Shown: positions 29,800-38,197 of the stretch, piece by piece
How positions within the stretch are numbered: position 1 is the first letter of the stretch
How the letters are laid out: every line of letters begins with the position of its first letter
Translations under genes and position numbers: made by a program
Source: Rhizobium sp. BT04
Lineage (GTDB): Bacteria > Pseudomonadota > Alphaproteobacteria > Rhizobiales > Rhizobiaceae
Assembly (NCBI RefSeq): GCF_030053135.1
Contig: NZ_CP125652.1
Coordinates: forward strand, 1 to 64,000
Direction of reading: 5' to 3'
DNA: 64,000 nt
Notes under the pieces: model-generated
Seen by the model: the letters and a program-made list of their open reading frames with translations, nothing else
The model's database searches: none
What the model was told of the DNA's origin: nothing

Positions 29800-30563
29800 T
29801 GGCTTCCGACGGGCGGCGCCGGATATCGCTCGGCGATTTCAGGCACGAAGCTCTGTCGGAAACATCGTCCACCAACAGCGAATGCCTCGTCCGGGCTCGG
29901 GCGGGTGATGGCGGCAATCTCTGGGTGACCGCCGAACGACAGACCGGCGGCCGCGGCCGCCGCGGCAGGCTCTGGGTTTCCGAACGCGGCAATCTCTACG
30001 CCTCTCTTCTTTTGATCGACCCGGCGCCGATGGAGCGCCTGAGCTCTTTGCCGCTGGCCGTTGCCGTTGCCGTGCACCAGGCGATCCGCCGGGTGCTGCC
30101 GCCGGGCGCCGAGCCGCTCGAGGTTAAATGGCCGAACGATATCCTCATCGGCCGAAAGAAGACCTGCGGCATCCTCGTCGAAGGCGAGGGGCTGCCGGAT
30201 GGCCGTTATGCCCTCATCGTCGGCATCGGCATCAATGTCTCGGTGATGCCCGACAATCCGCTCTACCCCGTCACCTGCCTGCGTCAGCAGGGAAGTGCAG
30301 CCTCGCCGGAGGAACTCTTCGCCCATCTCTTCGCCGCCATGGCGGATGTGCTTGAAATATGGGATGAGGGCCGCGGCATCGGCGAGATCACGGCGCTCTG
30401 GCGCACTATTGCCTGCGGCATTGGCGAAAAGATCACGGTGAATTTGCCGGACCGATCGATTTCCGGACAATTCGCCGGAATTGATGATAATGGCTTGTTG
30501 ATGCTCGATACCGGCGCTGGCAGGATAATGCCCATTGCCGCCGGTGATGTGTTTTTTGGATAG
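29799..30563 (+). CDS. birA: Biotin--[acetyl-CoA-carboxylase] ligase
   Basis: Attaches biotin to carboxylase carrier proteins. 254 residues. The biotinyl-AMP loop is GGRGRRGRLWVS and the catalytic Lys lies in VKWPNDILIGRKK; a C-terminal SH3-like domain follows. There is no N-terminal winged-helix domain, so unlike E. coli BirA it should be a ligase only and not a repressor. ATG overlaps the nuoN stop; rnj follows after 17 bases. Confidence 0.95.
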   Translation: MASDGRRRISLGDFRHEALSETSSTNSECLVRARAGDGGNLWVTAERQTGGRGRRGRLWVSERGNLYASLLLIDPAPMERLSSLPLAVAVAVHQAIRRVLPPGAEPLEVKWPNDILIGRKKTCGILVEGEGLPDGRYALIVGIGINVSVMPDNPLYPVTCLRQQGSAASPEELFAHLFAAMADVLEIWDEGRGIGEITALWRTIACGIGEKITVNLPDRSISGQFAGIDDNGLLMLDTGAGRIMPIAAGDVFFG

Positions 30564-30580
30564 CGGAAAAATCGAAAATT

Positions 30581-32251
30581 ATGGCGAAACAGGACGAGTT
30601 GGTATTCCTGCCTCTGGGCGGCGTTGGTGAGATCGGCATGAATCTCGCTCTTTATGGCTACGGCCCGCCCGAGCATCGCCAATGGATCATGGTCGATTGC
30701 GGCGTCACCTTTCCCGGCCCCGACCTGCCGGGCGTCGACCTCGTGCTGCCCGATATCCGCTTCCTCGCCAGCGAGCGCAAGAACCTCAAGGCGATCATCA
30801 TCACCCATGCGCATGAAGATCATTATGGCGCGCTTGCCGATCTCTGGCCGGGGCTCAACGTGCCGGTCTATGCCTCGGGCTTTACCGCAGGTCTGCTCGA
30901 AGCCAAGCGCAATTTCGAGAAGGCGACGATCGGCGAAGTGCCGGTGACGCCGTTCAAGGCAGGTGATGCGATCAATGTCGGCCCCTTCAGCATCGAAGGT
31001 GTCGCCGTCAACCATTCGATCCCTGAGCCGATGTCGCTGATGATCCGCACGCCGGCCGGTAATGTCATCCACACCGGCGACTGGAAGATCGACCACGAGC
31101 CTTCGCTCGGGCCGCTGACCGATGAGACGCGTTTCCGCCAGCTCGGCGACGAGGGCGTCCTGGCGCTGATGTGCGATTCCACCAATGCGCTGCGCGACGG
31201 TGTTTCGCCCTCCGAGAAGGATGTGTCCGAAAGCCTGCGCAAGATCATCGAGAATGCCGAGGGTCGGGTGGCGATCACCACCTTCTCGTCGAATGTCGGG
31301 CGTATTCGCACCGTTGCCGAGGCCGCCGAGGCGGCAGGCCGCGAAGTGCTGCTGCTTGGCAGTTCGCTGAAGCGCGTCGTCAACGTCGCCCAGGACATCG
31401 GCCTGATGGAAGGCGTGAAGCCCTTCATCTCCGAAGATGAATACGGCTATATCCCGCGCGACAAGGTCGTCGTCATCCTGACCGGCAGCCAGGGCGAGGC
31501 GCGGGCAGCGCTTGCCAAGCTCTCACGCGACGAGATGCGCAATGTGGCCTTTGCCGCAGGCGATATCGTCGTCTTTTCCTCGCGCGCCATTCCCGGCAAC
31601 GAGAAGGCGATCCAGGACATTAAGAACGGCCTTGTCGAGCAGGGCGTGCACATCATCACCGATACCGAAGCCCTGGTCCACGTTTCCGGCCATCCGCGCC
31701 GCAACGAGTTACAGCGGATGTATGAGTGGACGCGGCCAAAGATCGTCGTGCCGGTGCATGGCGAAGCGACGCATTTGACGGCGCATAAGGAACTTGCCGA
31801 GCAATCCGGTATCGCGATCGTGCCGCGCGTGCGCAATGGCGATATCCTGCGGCTGGCGCCCGGTCCCGTCGAGGTGATCGGCGAGGCGCCGCATGGCCGC
31901 ATCTATAAAGACGGCTCGCTGATCGGTGATTTCGACGAGATGGGTATCGGCGAGCGCAAGAAGCTCTCCTATGTCGGCCATGTCGCTGTCAACGTCGTGC
32001 TCGACGCCCGCTACGACATCGTCGGCGATCCCGATCTCGTTTCGATCGGCCTGCCGGTCTATGACGACGAGGGCGAGGAGATGGAAGATACGCTCTTCGA
32101 CGCCGCGATCAGCGCCATCGAGAGCATTCCGCGCGCCCGCCGCAAGGATATCGATATGCTGCAGGAGGCCGTGCGCCGCGCCATCCGCGCAGCTGCGAAC
32201 CATGCCTGGGGCAAGAAGCCCGTCGTCACCGCCTTTGTGACCAAGGTCTGA
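30581..32251 (+). CDS. rnj: Ribonuclease J
   Basis: Metallo-beta-lactamase/beta-CASP ribonuclease with 5'-3' exo- and endonuclease activity in RNA maturation and decay. 556 residues. Metal site ITHAHEDHYGALADLWPG, further ligands in AVNHSIPEPMSLMI and IHTGDWKIDH; beta-CASP motifs in MCDSTNALRDG, TFSSNVGRI and HVSGHPRRNELQRMYEWTRP. It is downstream of birA and 2 bases upstream of mce. RNase J coexisting with RNase E (rne at the right edge) is usual for alphaproteobacteria. Confidence 0.96.
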   Translation: MAKQDELVFLPLGGVGEIGMNLALYGYGPPEHRQWIMVDCGVTFPGPDLPGVDLVLPDIRFLASERKNLKAIIITHAHEDHYGALADLWPGLNVPVYASGFTAGLLEAKRNFEKATIGEVPVTPFKAGDAINVGPFSIEGVAVNHSIPEPMSLMIRTPAGNVIHTGDWKIDHEPSLGPLTDETRFRQLGDEGVLALMCDSTNALRDGVSPSEKDVSESLRKIIENAEGRVAITTFSSNVGRIRTVAEAAEAAGREVLLLGSSLKRVVNVAQDIGLMEGVKPFISEDEYGYIPRDKVVVILTGSQGEARAALAKLSRDEMRNVAFAAGDIVVFSSRAIPGNEKAIQDIKNGLVEQGVHIITDTEALVHVSGHPRRNELQRMYEWTRPKIVVPVHGEATHLTAHKELAEQSGIAIVPRVRNGDILRLAPGPVEVIGEAPHGRIYKDGSLIGDFDEMGIGERKKLSYVGHVAVNVVLDARYDIVGDPDLVSIGLPVYDDEGEEMEDTLFDAAISAIESIPRARRKDIDMLQEAVRRAIRAAANHAWGKKPVVTAFVTKV

Positions 32252-32253
32252 TC

Positions 32254-32658
32254 ATGCTCGGCCGGGTAAACCACATCGCCATCGCCGTTCCCGATCTGGC
32301 AGTGGCGACGGCTGCCTATCGCGACACGCTGGGGGCTGCGGTATCGCAGCCGCAGGCACTGCCGGAGCACGGCGTCACCGTCGTCTTCGTCGAATTGCCG
32401 AATACCAAGGTCGAATTGCTGCAACCGCTTGGGCAGACCTCGCCGATCGCAGCCTTCCTGGAAAAGAACCCGTCCGGCGGCATGCATCACATCTGCTACG
32501 AGGTGGAGGATATCATTCTCGCCCGCGACCGGCTGGTTGAGGCGGGCGCCAGGGTGCTCGGCGACGGTCAGCCGAAGACCGGCGCGCATGGCAAGCCGGT
32601 GCTCTTTCTGCACCCGAAGGATTTCTTCGGCACGTTGATCGAACTCGAACAGGCCTGA
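32254..32658 (+). CDS. mce: Methylmalonyl-CoA epimerase
   Basis: Interconverts (R)- and (S)-methylmalonyl-CoA in propionate metabolism. 134 residues of the glyoxalase/VOC fold with two beta-alpha-beta units. Metal ligands are expected in NHIAIAVPDLAVATAAYRDT (His), GMHHICYEVED (His) and the terminal GTLIELEQ (Glu). ATG lies 2 bases after the rnj stop. Confidence 0.93.
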   Translation: MLGRVNHIAIAVPDLAVATAAYRDTLGAAVSQPQALPEHGVTVVFVELPNTKVELLQPLGQTSPIAAFLEKNPSGGMHHICYEVEDIILARDRLVEAGARVLGDGQPKTGAHGKPVLFLHPKDFFGTLIELEQA

Positions 32659-32705
32659 GCCGCTGCGGCAGAGTGACCCAAAGGCGGCTAAACGTTTTGC
32701 CCGCT

Positions 32706-32734
32706 TTGAGTTGGCCGACATTTCGCCGTATAAG
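32706..32734 (+). promoter_or_regulatory. Sigma-70 type promoter before the DUF1467 gene
   Basis: TTGAGT (32706-32711), a 17-base spacer and TATAAG (32729-32734). The predicted start near 32741 is about 30 bases before ATG 32770, so this gene can be transcribed separately from the long nuo-mce run. Confidence 0.6.
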
Positions 32735-32769
32735 GACGCCATATCACCGCGGCATCAACGGGAACCATA

Positions 32770-33045
32770 ATGCTCCAGGTCTTTCTTCAGGGATTTGCCG
32801 TCTACTTCATCATCTGGTGGATGACGCTTTTCGCTGTCCTGCCGATCGGTCTGCGCACCCAGGCGGAAGACAATGATGTCGTGCTCGGCACCGTTCCGAG
32901 CGCGCCCGCCCGGTTTCGCGCCGCCTTCGTCTTTTCGCTGACGACACTGATTTCGGCTGTGATCTACGGTCTCTGGTATGTCTGCGACACATATTTCGGC
33001 TGGGGTTTCGACGCCCTTCCACAACTCGGGCCGAGCTTCTATTAA
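32770..33045 (+). CDS. DUF1467 family membrane protein
   Basis: A 91-residue inner-membrane protein with two helices (FAVYFIIWWMTLFAVLPIGL and AFVFSLTTLISAVIYGLWYV) and the family-typical LPIGLRTQAEDNDVVLGTVP between them. The function of the family is unknown. A small hairpin GCCCAA-ACT-TTGGGC follows at 33058-33072. Confidence 0.88.
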   Translation: MLQVFLQGFAVYFIIWWMTLFAVLPIGLRTQAEDNDVVLGTVPSAPARFRAAFVFSLTTLISAVIYGLWYVCDTYFGWGFDALPQLGPSFY

Positions 33046-33431
33046 GAGCTAGCTTTTGCCCAAACTTTGGGCATATGTACAATCGGCGGACGGTATACCG
33101 TCATACCAGTGTCATGTTTTTGCGGCAAAGAGCTCACGTAACGGAAAGAGGCCCATCTCCCAACGGGAGGCGGGCAGGATTTTGCGGGGGACGTGAGCCG
33201 AAAAACCAAAAAAAAACAAGGCTAAAAGCCTTGTTTTAAGTATCGCGTGATCTGTAACCGTTGCCGGGGCTGCGACGAGCGCGCCTAAGATCTGATCCTC
33301 CCAAGACTTGACCGCGAATTCGACAAGAATTTATCCTTCCTGCCTGTTTTGTGAGCTAAAGCTAGCTCAAACATTGGGCTTTGTCATCAGCTTTTTTTGC
33401 ATTTTTGCTACACTCTAGCAAAATTTTTCTG
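33046..33431. ncRNA. Hairpin-rich non-coding region before proS, candidate small RNA
   Basis: No credible gene lies here, but several structures do. A 14-base palindrome GACGGTATACCGTC spans 33089-33102. GCTCACGT (33132-33139) pairs with ACGTGAGC (33191-33198) and encloses a nested hairpin: GCCC/GGGC, then CTCCC-AAC-GGGAG (33151-33175). Hairpins follow at 33352-33369 (TGAGCTA/TAGCTCA) and 33403-33423 (TTTTGCTA/TAGCAAAA, then TTTTT). With the terminator at 33213-33237 this looks like one or two small RNA genes. As I recall, the rhizobial sRNA family alpha-r9 (Smr9C) is encoded next to proS, but this is not verified and the strand is not decided. Confidence 0.5.
33213..33237. terminator. Strong terminator hairpin, possibly bidirectional
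   Basis: AAAACAAGGC and GCCTTGTTTT form a perfect 10-bp stem with loop TAAAA. Read on the plus strand it follows the 33132-33198 structure. Read on the minus strand it is followed by a longer T-run (nine T), so it could end a leftward transcript starting before 33430. Confidence 0.82.
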
Positions 33432-33460
33432 TTGACAAGATTTTCGTTCAAGTCCTTATA
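33432..33460 (+). promoter_or_regulatory. Sigma-70 type promoter for proS
   Basis: TTGACA (33432-33437), a 17-base spacer and CTTATA (33455-33460), close to the rhizobial CTTGAC-N17-CTATAT pattern. A start near 33467 would give proS a leader of about 170 bases, long enough for leader regulation; no known riboswitch was recognised in it. Confidence 0.75.
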
Positions 33461-33635
33461 AACACGCGCTTTTTCACGCCCTGTCATTTTGCGGGTGCGA
33501 ACATGCGCATGCGGGAGGTTGCCAACATCAGTTGCGGGTTTCCTTCCTGCCGCGAAGCGGCTATGAACGCTCCCGACATTAACCATTGTCTTTCGATTCC
33601 GCCTGCCGCGGGATCCAACTGCTTCGGAATCCGCC

Positions 33636-34958
33636 ATGCGTCTGTCCCGCTATTTCATGCCCATCCTCAAGGAAAACCCCAAGGAGGCGGAAATCGTCTC
33701 CCACCGGCTGATGCTGCGCGCCGGCATGATCCGCCAGCAGTCGCAGGGCATCTATTCCTGGTTGCCGCTCGGCAAGCGCGTCCTCGACAAGGTCAACGCC
33801 ATTATCCGCGACGAGCAGAACCGGGCCGGCGCCATCGAGCTGTCGATGCCGACGCTGCAATCGGCCGAACTCTGGCAGGAGAGCGGCCGTTACGACGCCT
33901 ACGGCAAGGAGATGCTGCGCATCAAGGACCGCCAGGATCGGCCGATGCTCTACGGTCCCACCAACGAGGAGATGGTGACGGATATTTTCCGCTCCTCGGT
34001 CAAGTCCTATAAGGACCTGCCGCTCAATCTCTATCACATCCAGCTGAAGTTCCGCGACGAGATCCGCCCGCGCTTCGGCACCATGCGCTCGCGCGAGTTC
34101 ATGATGAAGGATGCCTATTCCTTCGATCTGACGCGCGAAGGGGCGGAGCATTCCTACAACAAGATGTTCGCCGCCTACCTCAGAACCTTCGATCGGCTCG
34201 GCCTGCGCGCCATCCCGATGCGCGCCGATACCGGCCCGATCGGCGGCAATCTCAGCCACGAATTCATCATCCTCGCCGATACCGGCGAATCCGAGGTTTT
34301 CTGCCACAAGGATTTCGTCGATTTCGACATTCCCGGCGAAGGCACCGATTTCGACAGCGTCGAGGGCCTGCAGGCGATCTTCGACAAGTGGACCTCGCTC
34401 TATGCGGCGACCTCGGAAATGCACGACGAGGCGGCCTTCAGCGCCGTTCCCGAGGGCGACCGGCTTTCGGCCCGCGGCATCGAGGTCGGCCACATCTTCT
34501 ATTTCGGCACGAAATATTCCGAGCCGATGGGCGCGAAAGTGCAGGGACCGGACGGTAAGGAACACTTCGTTCACATGGGTTCCTACGGTATCGGCCCGAC
34601 ACGCCTTGTTCCCGCCATCATCGAAGCATCGCATGATGACAACGGAATCATCTGGCCGGCATCGGTCGCGCCCTTCGATGTCGTGGTGATCAACATGAAG
34701 GCGGGCGATCAGGCCTGCGACGATACCTGCGAGTTGATCTATGCCGCGCTGAGCAAGGCGGGCAAGGATGTGCTCTACGACGATACCGACGACCGGGCCG
34801 GCACGAAGTTCGCGACCGCCGACCTGATCGGCGTGCCCGTCCAGATCATCGCCGGCCCGCGCGCGGTCGCCAACGGCGAAGTCGAGGTGAAGGACCGCAA
34901 GACCGGCGCTCGCGAAACGATGACCATCGAGGCGGCGATCAACAGGTTCGCGGCTTAA
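33636..34958 (+). CDS. proS: Proline--tRNA ligase
   Basis: Class II aminoacyl-tRNA synthetase charging tRNA-Pro. 440 residues, the short alphaproteobacterial form: it lacks the large cis-editing domain inserted between motifs 2 and 3 in E. coli ProRS (about 570 residues). Visible are [14 protein letters not shown] (motif 2 region with proline recognition), [20 protein letters not shown], motif 3 [16 protein letters not shown], and a C-terminal anticodon-binding domain. lol genes follow after 15 bases. Proofreading of mischarged alanine would need a separate protein such as ProXp-ala or YbaK-type. Confidence 0.97.
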   Translation: MRLSRYFMPILKENPKEAEIVSHRLMLRAGMIRQQSQGIYSWLPLGKRVLDKVNAIIRDEQNRAGAIELSMPTLQSAELWQESGRYDAYGKEMLRIKDRQDRPMLYGPTNEEMVTDIFRSSVKSYKDLPLNLYHIQLKFRDEIRPRFGTMRSREFMMKDAYSFDLTREGAEHSYNKMFAAYLRTFDRLGLRAIPMRADTGPIGGNLSHEFIILADTGESEVFCHKDFVDFDIPGEGTDFDSVEGLQAIFDKWTSLYAATSEMHDEAAFSAVPEGDRLSARGIEVGHIFYFGTKYSEPMGAKVQGPDGKEHFVHMGSYGIGPTRLVPAIIEASHDDNGIIWPASVAPFDVVVINMKAGDQACDDTCELIYAALSKAGKDVLYDDTDDRAGTKFATADLIGVPVQIIAGPRAVANGEVEVKDRKTGARETMTIEAAINRFAA

Positions 34959-34973
34959 GGAAACGGAGGCGAA

Positions 34974-36278
34974 ATGGCAGAGGCAGCAGTGGACCGGAGT
35001 TCAAAATCCGGCTTGGGTCCGGCTGGCAAGCCATTTTCCACCTTCGAACGCCTCGTGGCGTGGCGCTATCTGCGCGCCCGCCGCAAGGAGGCGTTCATCT
35101 CGGTGATCGCCGGCTTTTCCTTTGTCGGCATCATGCTCGGCGTTGCGACGCTGATCATCGTCATGGCCGTCATGAACGGCTTCCGCACCGAGCTCGTCTC
35201 GCGTATCCTCGGCATTAACGGTCACATGATCGTCCAGCCGGTCGACGGCCCCTTCACCGATTATCCCGCCCTCGCTAGCAAGCTCGCCGCCGTGCCCGGC
35301 GTCAAGATGGCGCTGCCGCTGGTGGAAGGCCAGGTGTTGGCTTCCGCCCAGGCCGGTGGCAGCACCGGCGCGCTGGTGCGCGGCGCCCGCGCCGACGACT
35401 TGACCAAGCTCAAGACGATCTCCGACAACATCAAATCAGGCGATATGGTGGGGTATGCCTCCGGCGACGGCGTGCTGATCGGCACCCGCATGGCCGACCA
35501 GTTGGGCCTGCGTGTCGGTGATCTCATTACGCTGACGTCGCCAGACGGTGACATCACGCCGATGGGCGTCAGCCCACGCATCAAGTCCTACAAGATCTCA
35601 GGCCTTTTCGAGATCGGCATGTCGGAATATGATTCCTCGATCATCTTCATGCCGCTCGAGGAAGCACAACTCTATTTCAATGCCGAGGGGCTGGTGCAGT
35701 CGATCGAGCTTTTCGTCGACAATCCCGACGATATCGACGCTCTCAGGCCCAAGGTGGAGGAGGCGGCCGGCCGCCAGATCGCCATCACCGACTGGCGCCA
35801 GCGCAACCAGACCTTCTTCTCGGCACTCCAGGTCGAGCGCAACGTCATGTTCATGATCCTGACGCTGATCGTGCTTGTCGCGGCGTTGAACATCATCTCC
35901 GGCCTCATCATGCTGGTGAAGGACAAGGGCAGCGATATCGCCATCCTGCGCACCATGGGCGCCAGTGCCGGCGCGATCATGCGCATCTTCTTCATGACCG
36001 GAGCGGCGATCGGCATCGTCGGCACCGTTGCCGGCGTTCTGCTCGGCGTTCTCGTCTGCGTCAACATCGAATCCGTCCGCCAGTTCTTCTCCTGGATATC
36101 GGGCACCGTGCTCTTCAATCCGCAGGTCTATTTCCTCAGCCAGCTGCCGGCAGAAATGGATCTCAGCGAAACGATCTCGATCGTCGTCATGGCGCTGACG
36201 CTCTCCTTCATTGCGACCATTTTCCCCGCCTGGCGTGCCTCAAAGCTCGATCCGGTGCAGGCCCTGCGCTACGAATAA
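34974..36278 (+). CDS. lolC: Lipoprotein-releasing ABC transporter permease (LolC/LolE type)
   Basis: Inner-membrane permease that extracts outer-membrane lipoproteins and hands them to LolA. 434 residues: N-terminal helix near residues 45-70 ([20 protein letters not shown]), a large periplasmic domain, then three C-terminal helices ([60 protein letters not shown]). Only one permease gene accompanies lolD, so the transporter probably works as a homodimer, as in LolF-type systems, rather than a LolC-LolE pair. Confidence 0.93.
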   Translation: MAEAAVDRSSKSGLGPAGKPFSTFERLVAWRYLRARRKEAFISVIAGFSFVGIMLGVATLIIVMAVMNGFRTELVSRILGINGHMIVQPVDGPFTDYPALASKLAAVPGVKMALPLVEGQVLASAQAGGSTGALVRGARADDLTKLKTISDNIKSGDMVGYASGDGVLIGTRMADQLGLRVGDLITLTSPDGDITPMGVSPRIKSYKISGLFEIGMSEYDSSIIFMPLEEAQLYFNAEGLVQSIELFVDNPDDIDALRPKVEEAAGRQIAITDWRQRNQTFFSALQVERNVMFMILTLIVLVAALNIISGLIMLVKDKGSDIAILRTMGASAGAIMRIFFMTGAAIGIVGTVAGVLLGVLVCVNIESVRQFFSWISGTVLFNPQVYFLSQLPAEMDLSETISIVVMALTLSFIATIFPAWRASKLDPVQALRYE

Positions 36279-36292
36279 GGAATGCCGCCTTC

Positions 36293-36976
36293 ATGAAACG
36301 CAACGTCGTTCTCAAGCTTACCGGCGTCGAGCGCCATTACGGGCAGGGCGATACGCTGCTCCCGATCCTGAAGGGTGCGGATTTTTCGATATCGAAAGGC
36401 GAAATCGTCGCTCTCGTCGCCCCCTCCGGCACCGGCAAATCGACGCTGCTGCATGTCGCCGGTCTGCTGGAACATCCGGACGGCGGTGAAGTCACCATCA
36501 ACGGCCATGCCTGCGATGGCCTGAGCGACGATAAACGCACGGCGATCCGCCGCAGCGAAATCGGCTTCGTCTACCAGTTCCACCACCTGCTGCCGGAATT
36601 CTCGGCGCTTGAGAACATCATGATGCCGCAGCTGATCGCCGGGCTGTCCTGGAAGGAAGCCGGAGAGCGGGCCGGCCAGCTTCTCGATTATATGCGCATC
36701 GGCCATCGCGGCGCCCATCGTCCGGGAGAGCTTTCCGGCGGCGAACAGCAGCGCGTCGCGATCGCCCGCGCCGTCGCCAATGCGCCGGCCCTGCTTCTCG
36801 CCGACGAGCCCACAGGCAATCTCGACCCTGAAACGGCAAGCTACGTCTTCGACGCGCTGGAAGCGCTGGTGCGTCAGTCCGGCCTTGCCGCCCTCATCGC
36901 CACCCACAATCACGAACTCGCCCGCCGCATGGATCGGCGCGTGACGATCTCCGACGGCAAGATCGTCGATTTTTGA
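36293..36976 (+). CDS. lolD: Lipoprotein-releasing ABC transporter ATP-binding protein LolD
   Basis: Cytoplasmic ATPase of the Lol exporter, 227 residues. Walker A reads APSGTGKST, with Ala in the usual first Gly position. The Q-loop is in [20 protein letters not shown], the signature is [14 protein letters not shown], and Walker B is [14 protein letters not shown]. It starts 14 bases after the permease stop. Confidence 0.96.
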   Translation: MKRNVVLKLTGVERHYGQGDTLLPILKGADFSISKGEIVALVAPSGTGKSTLLHVAGLLEHPDGGEVTINGHACDGLSDDKRTAIRRSEIGFVYQFHHLLPEFSALENIMMPQLIAGLSWKEAGERAGQLLDYMRIGHRGAHRPGELSGGEQQRVAIARAVANAPALLLADEPTGNLDPETASYVFDALEALVRQSGLAALIATHNHELARRMDRRVTISDGKIVDF

Positions 36977-37049
36977 GACTGCGGTCCATGGCTGTCCGGT
37001 TGACGCCAATCACTGCCGTTCACGCTAATCTACCGGGATCGAACCACTC

Positions 37050-37215
37050 GTCTTGCCCCGTCCTGCTGCCCCCCGTAAACGGGGCGAGTAGGCGGGGAAC
37101 GGAGAGGACGCGGCACGGTCCCTTCGCCCCGCCAGCGGGGGTCCGAAGGACGGGTCGAGACCCGTGGCTCGACCCCGGTCGGTGCCGGCAGGCGGATGGG
37201 GCTGATCTCGCCGAC
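37050..37215. repeat. GC-rich palindrome cluster downstream of lolD
   Basis: Three tight hairpins in a row: CCCCGT-AA-ACGGGG (37071-37084), CTTCG with CCCCGC-CA-GCGGGG and CGAAG (37122-37148), and ACGGGTC-GA-GACCCGT (37150-37165). They are followed by GGTGCCGGCAGGCGGATGGG, resembling intergenic repeats scattered in rhizobial genomes. The first hairpin could also stop lolD transcription. Family membership is inferred from appearance only. Confidence 0.4.
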
Positions 37216-37268
37216 CTCCTCGCGGGATATTAACACTTAGTTCACATTTTTGACCGGGCGGACCGCGG

Positions 37269-37733
37269 TCAGGGGATGATCAGCCCGCCGCGATAGTCGA
37301 GCACATAGGCCCTCCGGCCCTCGACCAAGATGCATTCCTGGCCGTTGAACCGCGCGCAGCCGCCGTCGCTGTGGTCGATATAGCGGCCGAACGAATGATC
37401 GAATTCCATGCCGCCCAGAAACCGGCCCTCTCGGTACATCGCCGAAAGTGCCGCCTTGATCACCGCTCCGGCTGCTGCGCCGTCGATGAGATCAGGCGCG
37501 TTGACGCAGCCGAAATAATTCATCGCCCAGACGGGCTCGCCGGCAAACCACACCACTTCCTGCCCGGCGAAATCGGTGCCGCCGAAATAGCTGTCGAGAT
37601 AGCGCCAACCACCGCGTTCGTAGCCGATATCGTGGGAACCCGGCCGGCATGGCGCGCGCGGCACGCCGCCGCCGACATAGGTCGCGGCCTTCGCCTCCAC
37701 GACGAATTCATTCAGCATCGCAATGTCGAGCAT
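37269..37733 (-). CDS. DUF5680-like protein (154 aa)
   Basis: A 154-residue soluble protein starting at ATG 37733 (MLDIAMLNEFVVEAKAATYV), with GAGGAG just upstream. The pattern GSHDIGYERGGWRYLDSYFG, then FAGQEVVWFAGEPVWAMNYF, is what I associate with the DUF5680 family, whose function is unknown. A LexA-type box lies 50 bases upstream of the start, so it may be DNA-damage inducible. Confidence 0.75.
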   Translation of the reverse strand: MLDIAMLNEFVVEAKAATYVGGGVPRAPCRPGSHDIGYERGGWRYLDSYFGGTDFAGQEVVWFAGEPVWAMNYFGCVNAPDLIDGAAAGAVIKAALSAMYREGRFLGGMEFDHSFGRYIDHSDGGCARFNGQECILVEGRRAYVLDYRGGLIIP

Positions 37734-37782
37734 GTTGCTCTCCTCTCAGCCCGATGCTGGCAAATATGCTGCGACATGTAAA

Positions 37783-37797
37783 GAACAAATGAAGAAC
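37783..37797 (-). promoter_or_regulatory. Putative LexA (SOS) box upstream of the DUF5680-like gene
   Basis: GAAC-N7-GAAC on the plus strand, i.e. GTTCTTCATTTGTTC read toward the gene starting at 37733. This is the alphaproteobacterial LexA pattern (GTTC-N7-GTTC) with typical T-rich spacer and flanks. The position 50 bases upstream fits promoter control. No experimental support is known to me. Confidence 0.5.
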
Positions 37798-37993
37798 ATA
37801 AGCCGAAAATTAAGAGCGCGCTCAGAGGAGGAAGAAGGGCAAGTTGCCGCCGATCACCGTCGAGTGCCGGTTCTCAGCGATTCGCAGACGCGAATTCGGC
37901 ATTTTCCAAACGCAACAAAGAAGGAAAAGATTCCTGTTGACAACGGAACATACATCGAACAAAGTGAAAACATAACGAGTAAAGGAGAGCCAA

Positions 37994-38080
37994 ATGACTG
38001 ACATGATCCGTGATATCGCAGCATTCACCTCCATCGCAATGTTCGTTGCCAGCTTCTCGCTGATCGTGATGGCGATCTGA
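37994..38080 (+). CDS. 28-residue membrane peptide
   Basis: ATG 37994 follows a near-ideal AAAGGAGAG ribosome binding site at 37981-37989. The frame encodes 28 residues, beginning MTDMIRDIAAFTSIAMF and ending LIVMAI, with one hydrophobic segment (about residues 8-28) that would span the inner membrane once. A TTGACA at 37937-37942 may be its -35 element, but the -10 is weak. The function is unknown and no family is recognised. The strong ribosome binding site and clean transmembrane composition make it more likely real than chance. Confidence 0.55.
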   Translation: MTDMIRDIAAFTSIAMFVASFSLIVMAI

Positions 38081-38197
38081 AATTTTCAGGGGACCGCGTG
38101 GCACTCATGCGGTCCGGACGCGGGACTTCTTCTGGACATCATCGCCCTCTATGCCGACAATGCGTCCGATTCATTCGGGTGATTGGGAAGGCATGTC

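Noticed and set aside
33362..33637. 91-codon minus-strand frame before proS
   Set aside because: It covers the proS promoter and hairpins and has no ribosome binding site.
37723..38001. 92-codon plus-strand frame covering the LexA-type box
   Set aside because: No ribosome binding site, low-complexity charged sequence, and it overlaps the better supported 28-residue gene in another frame.
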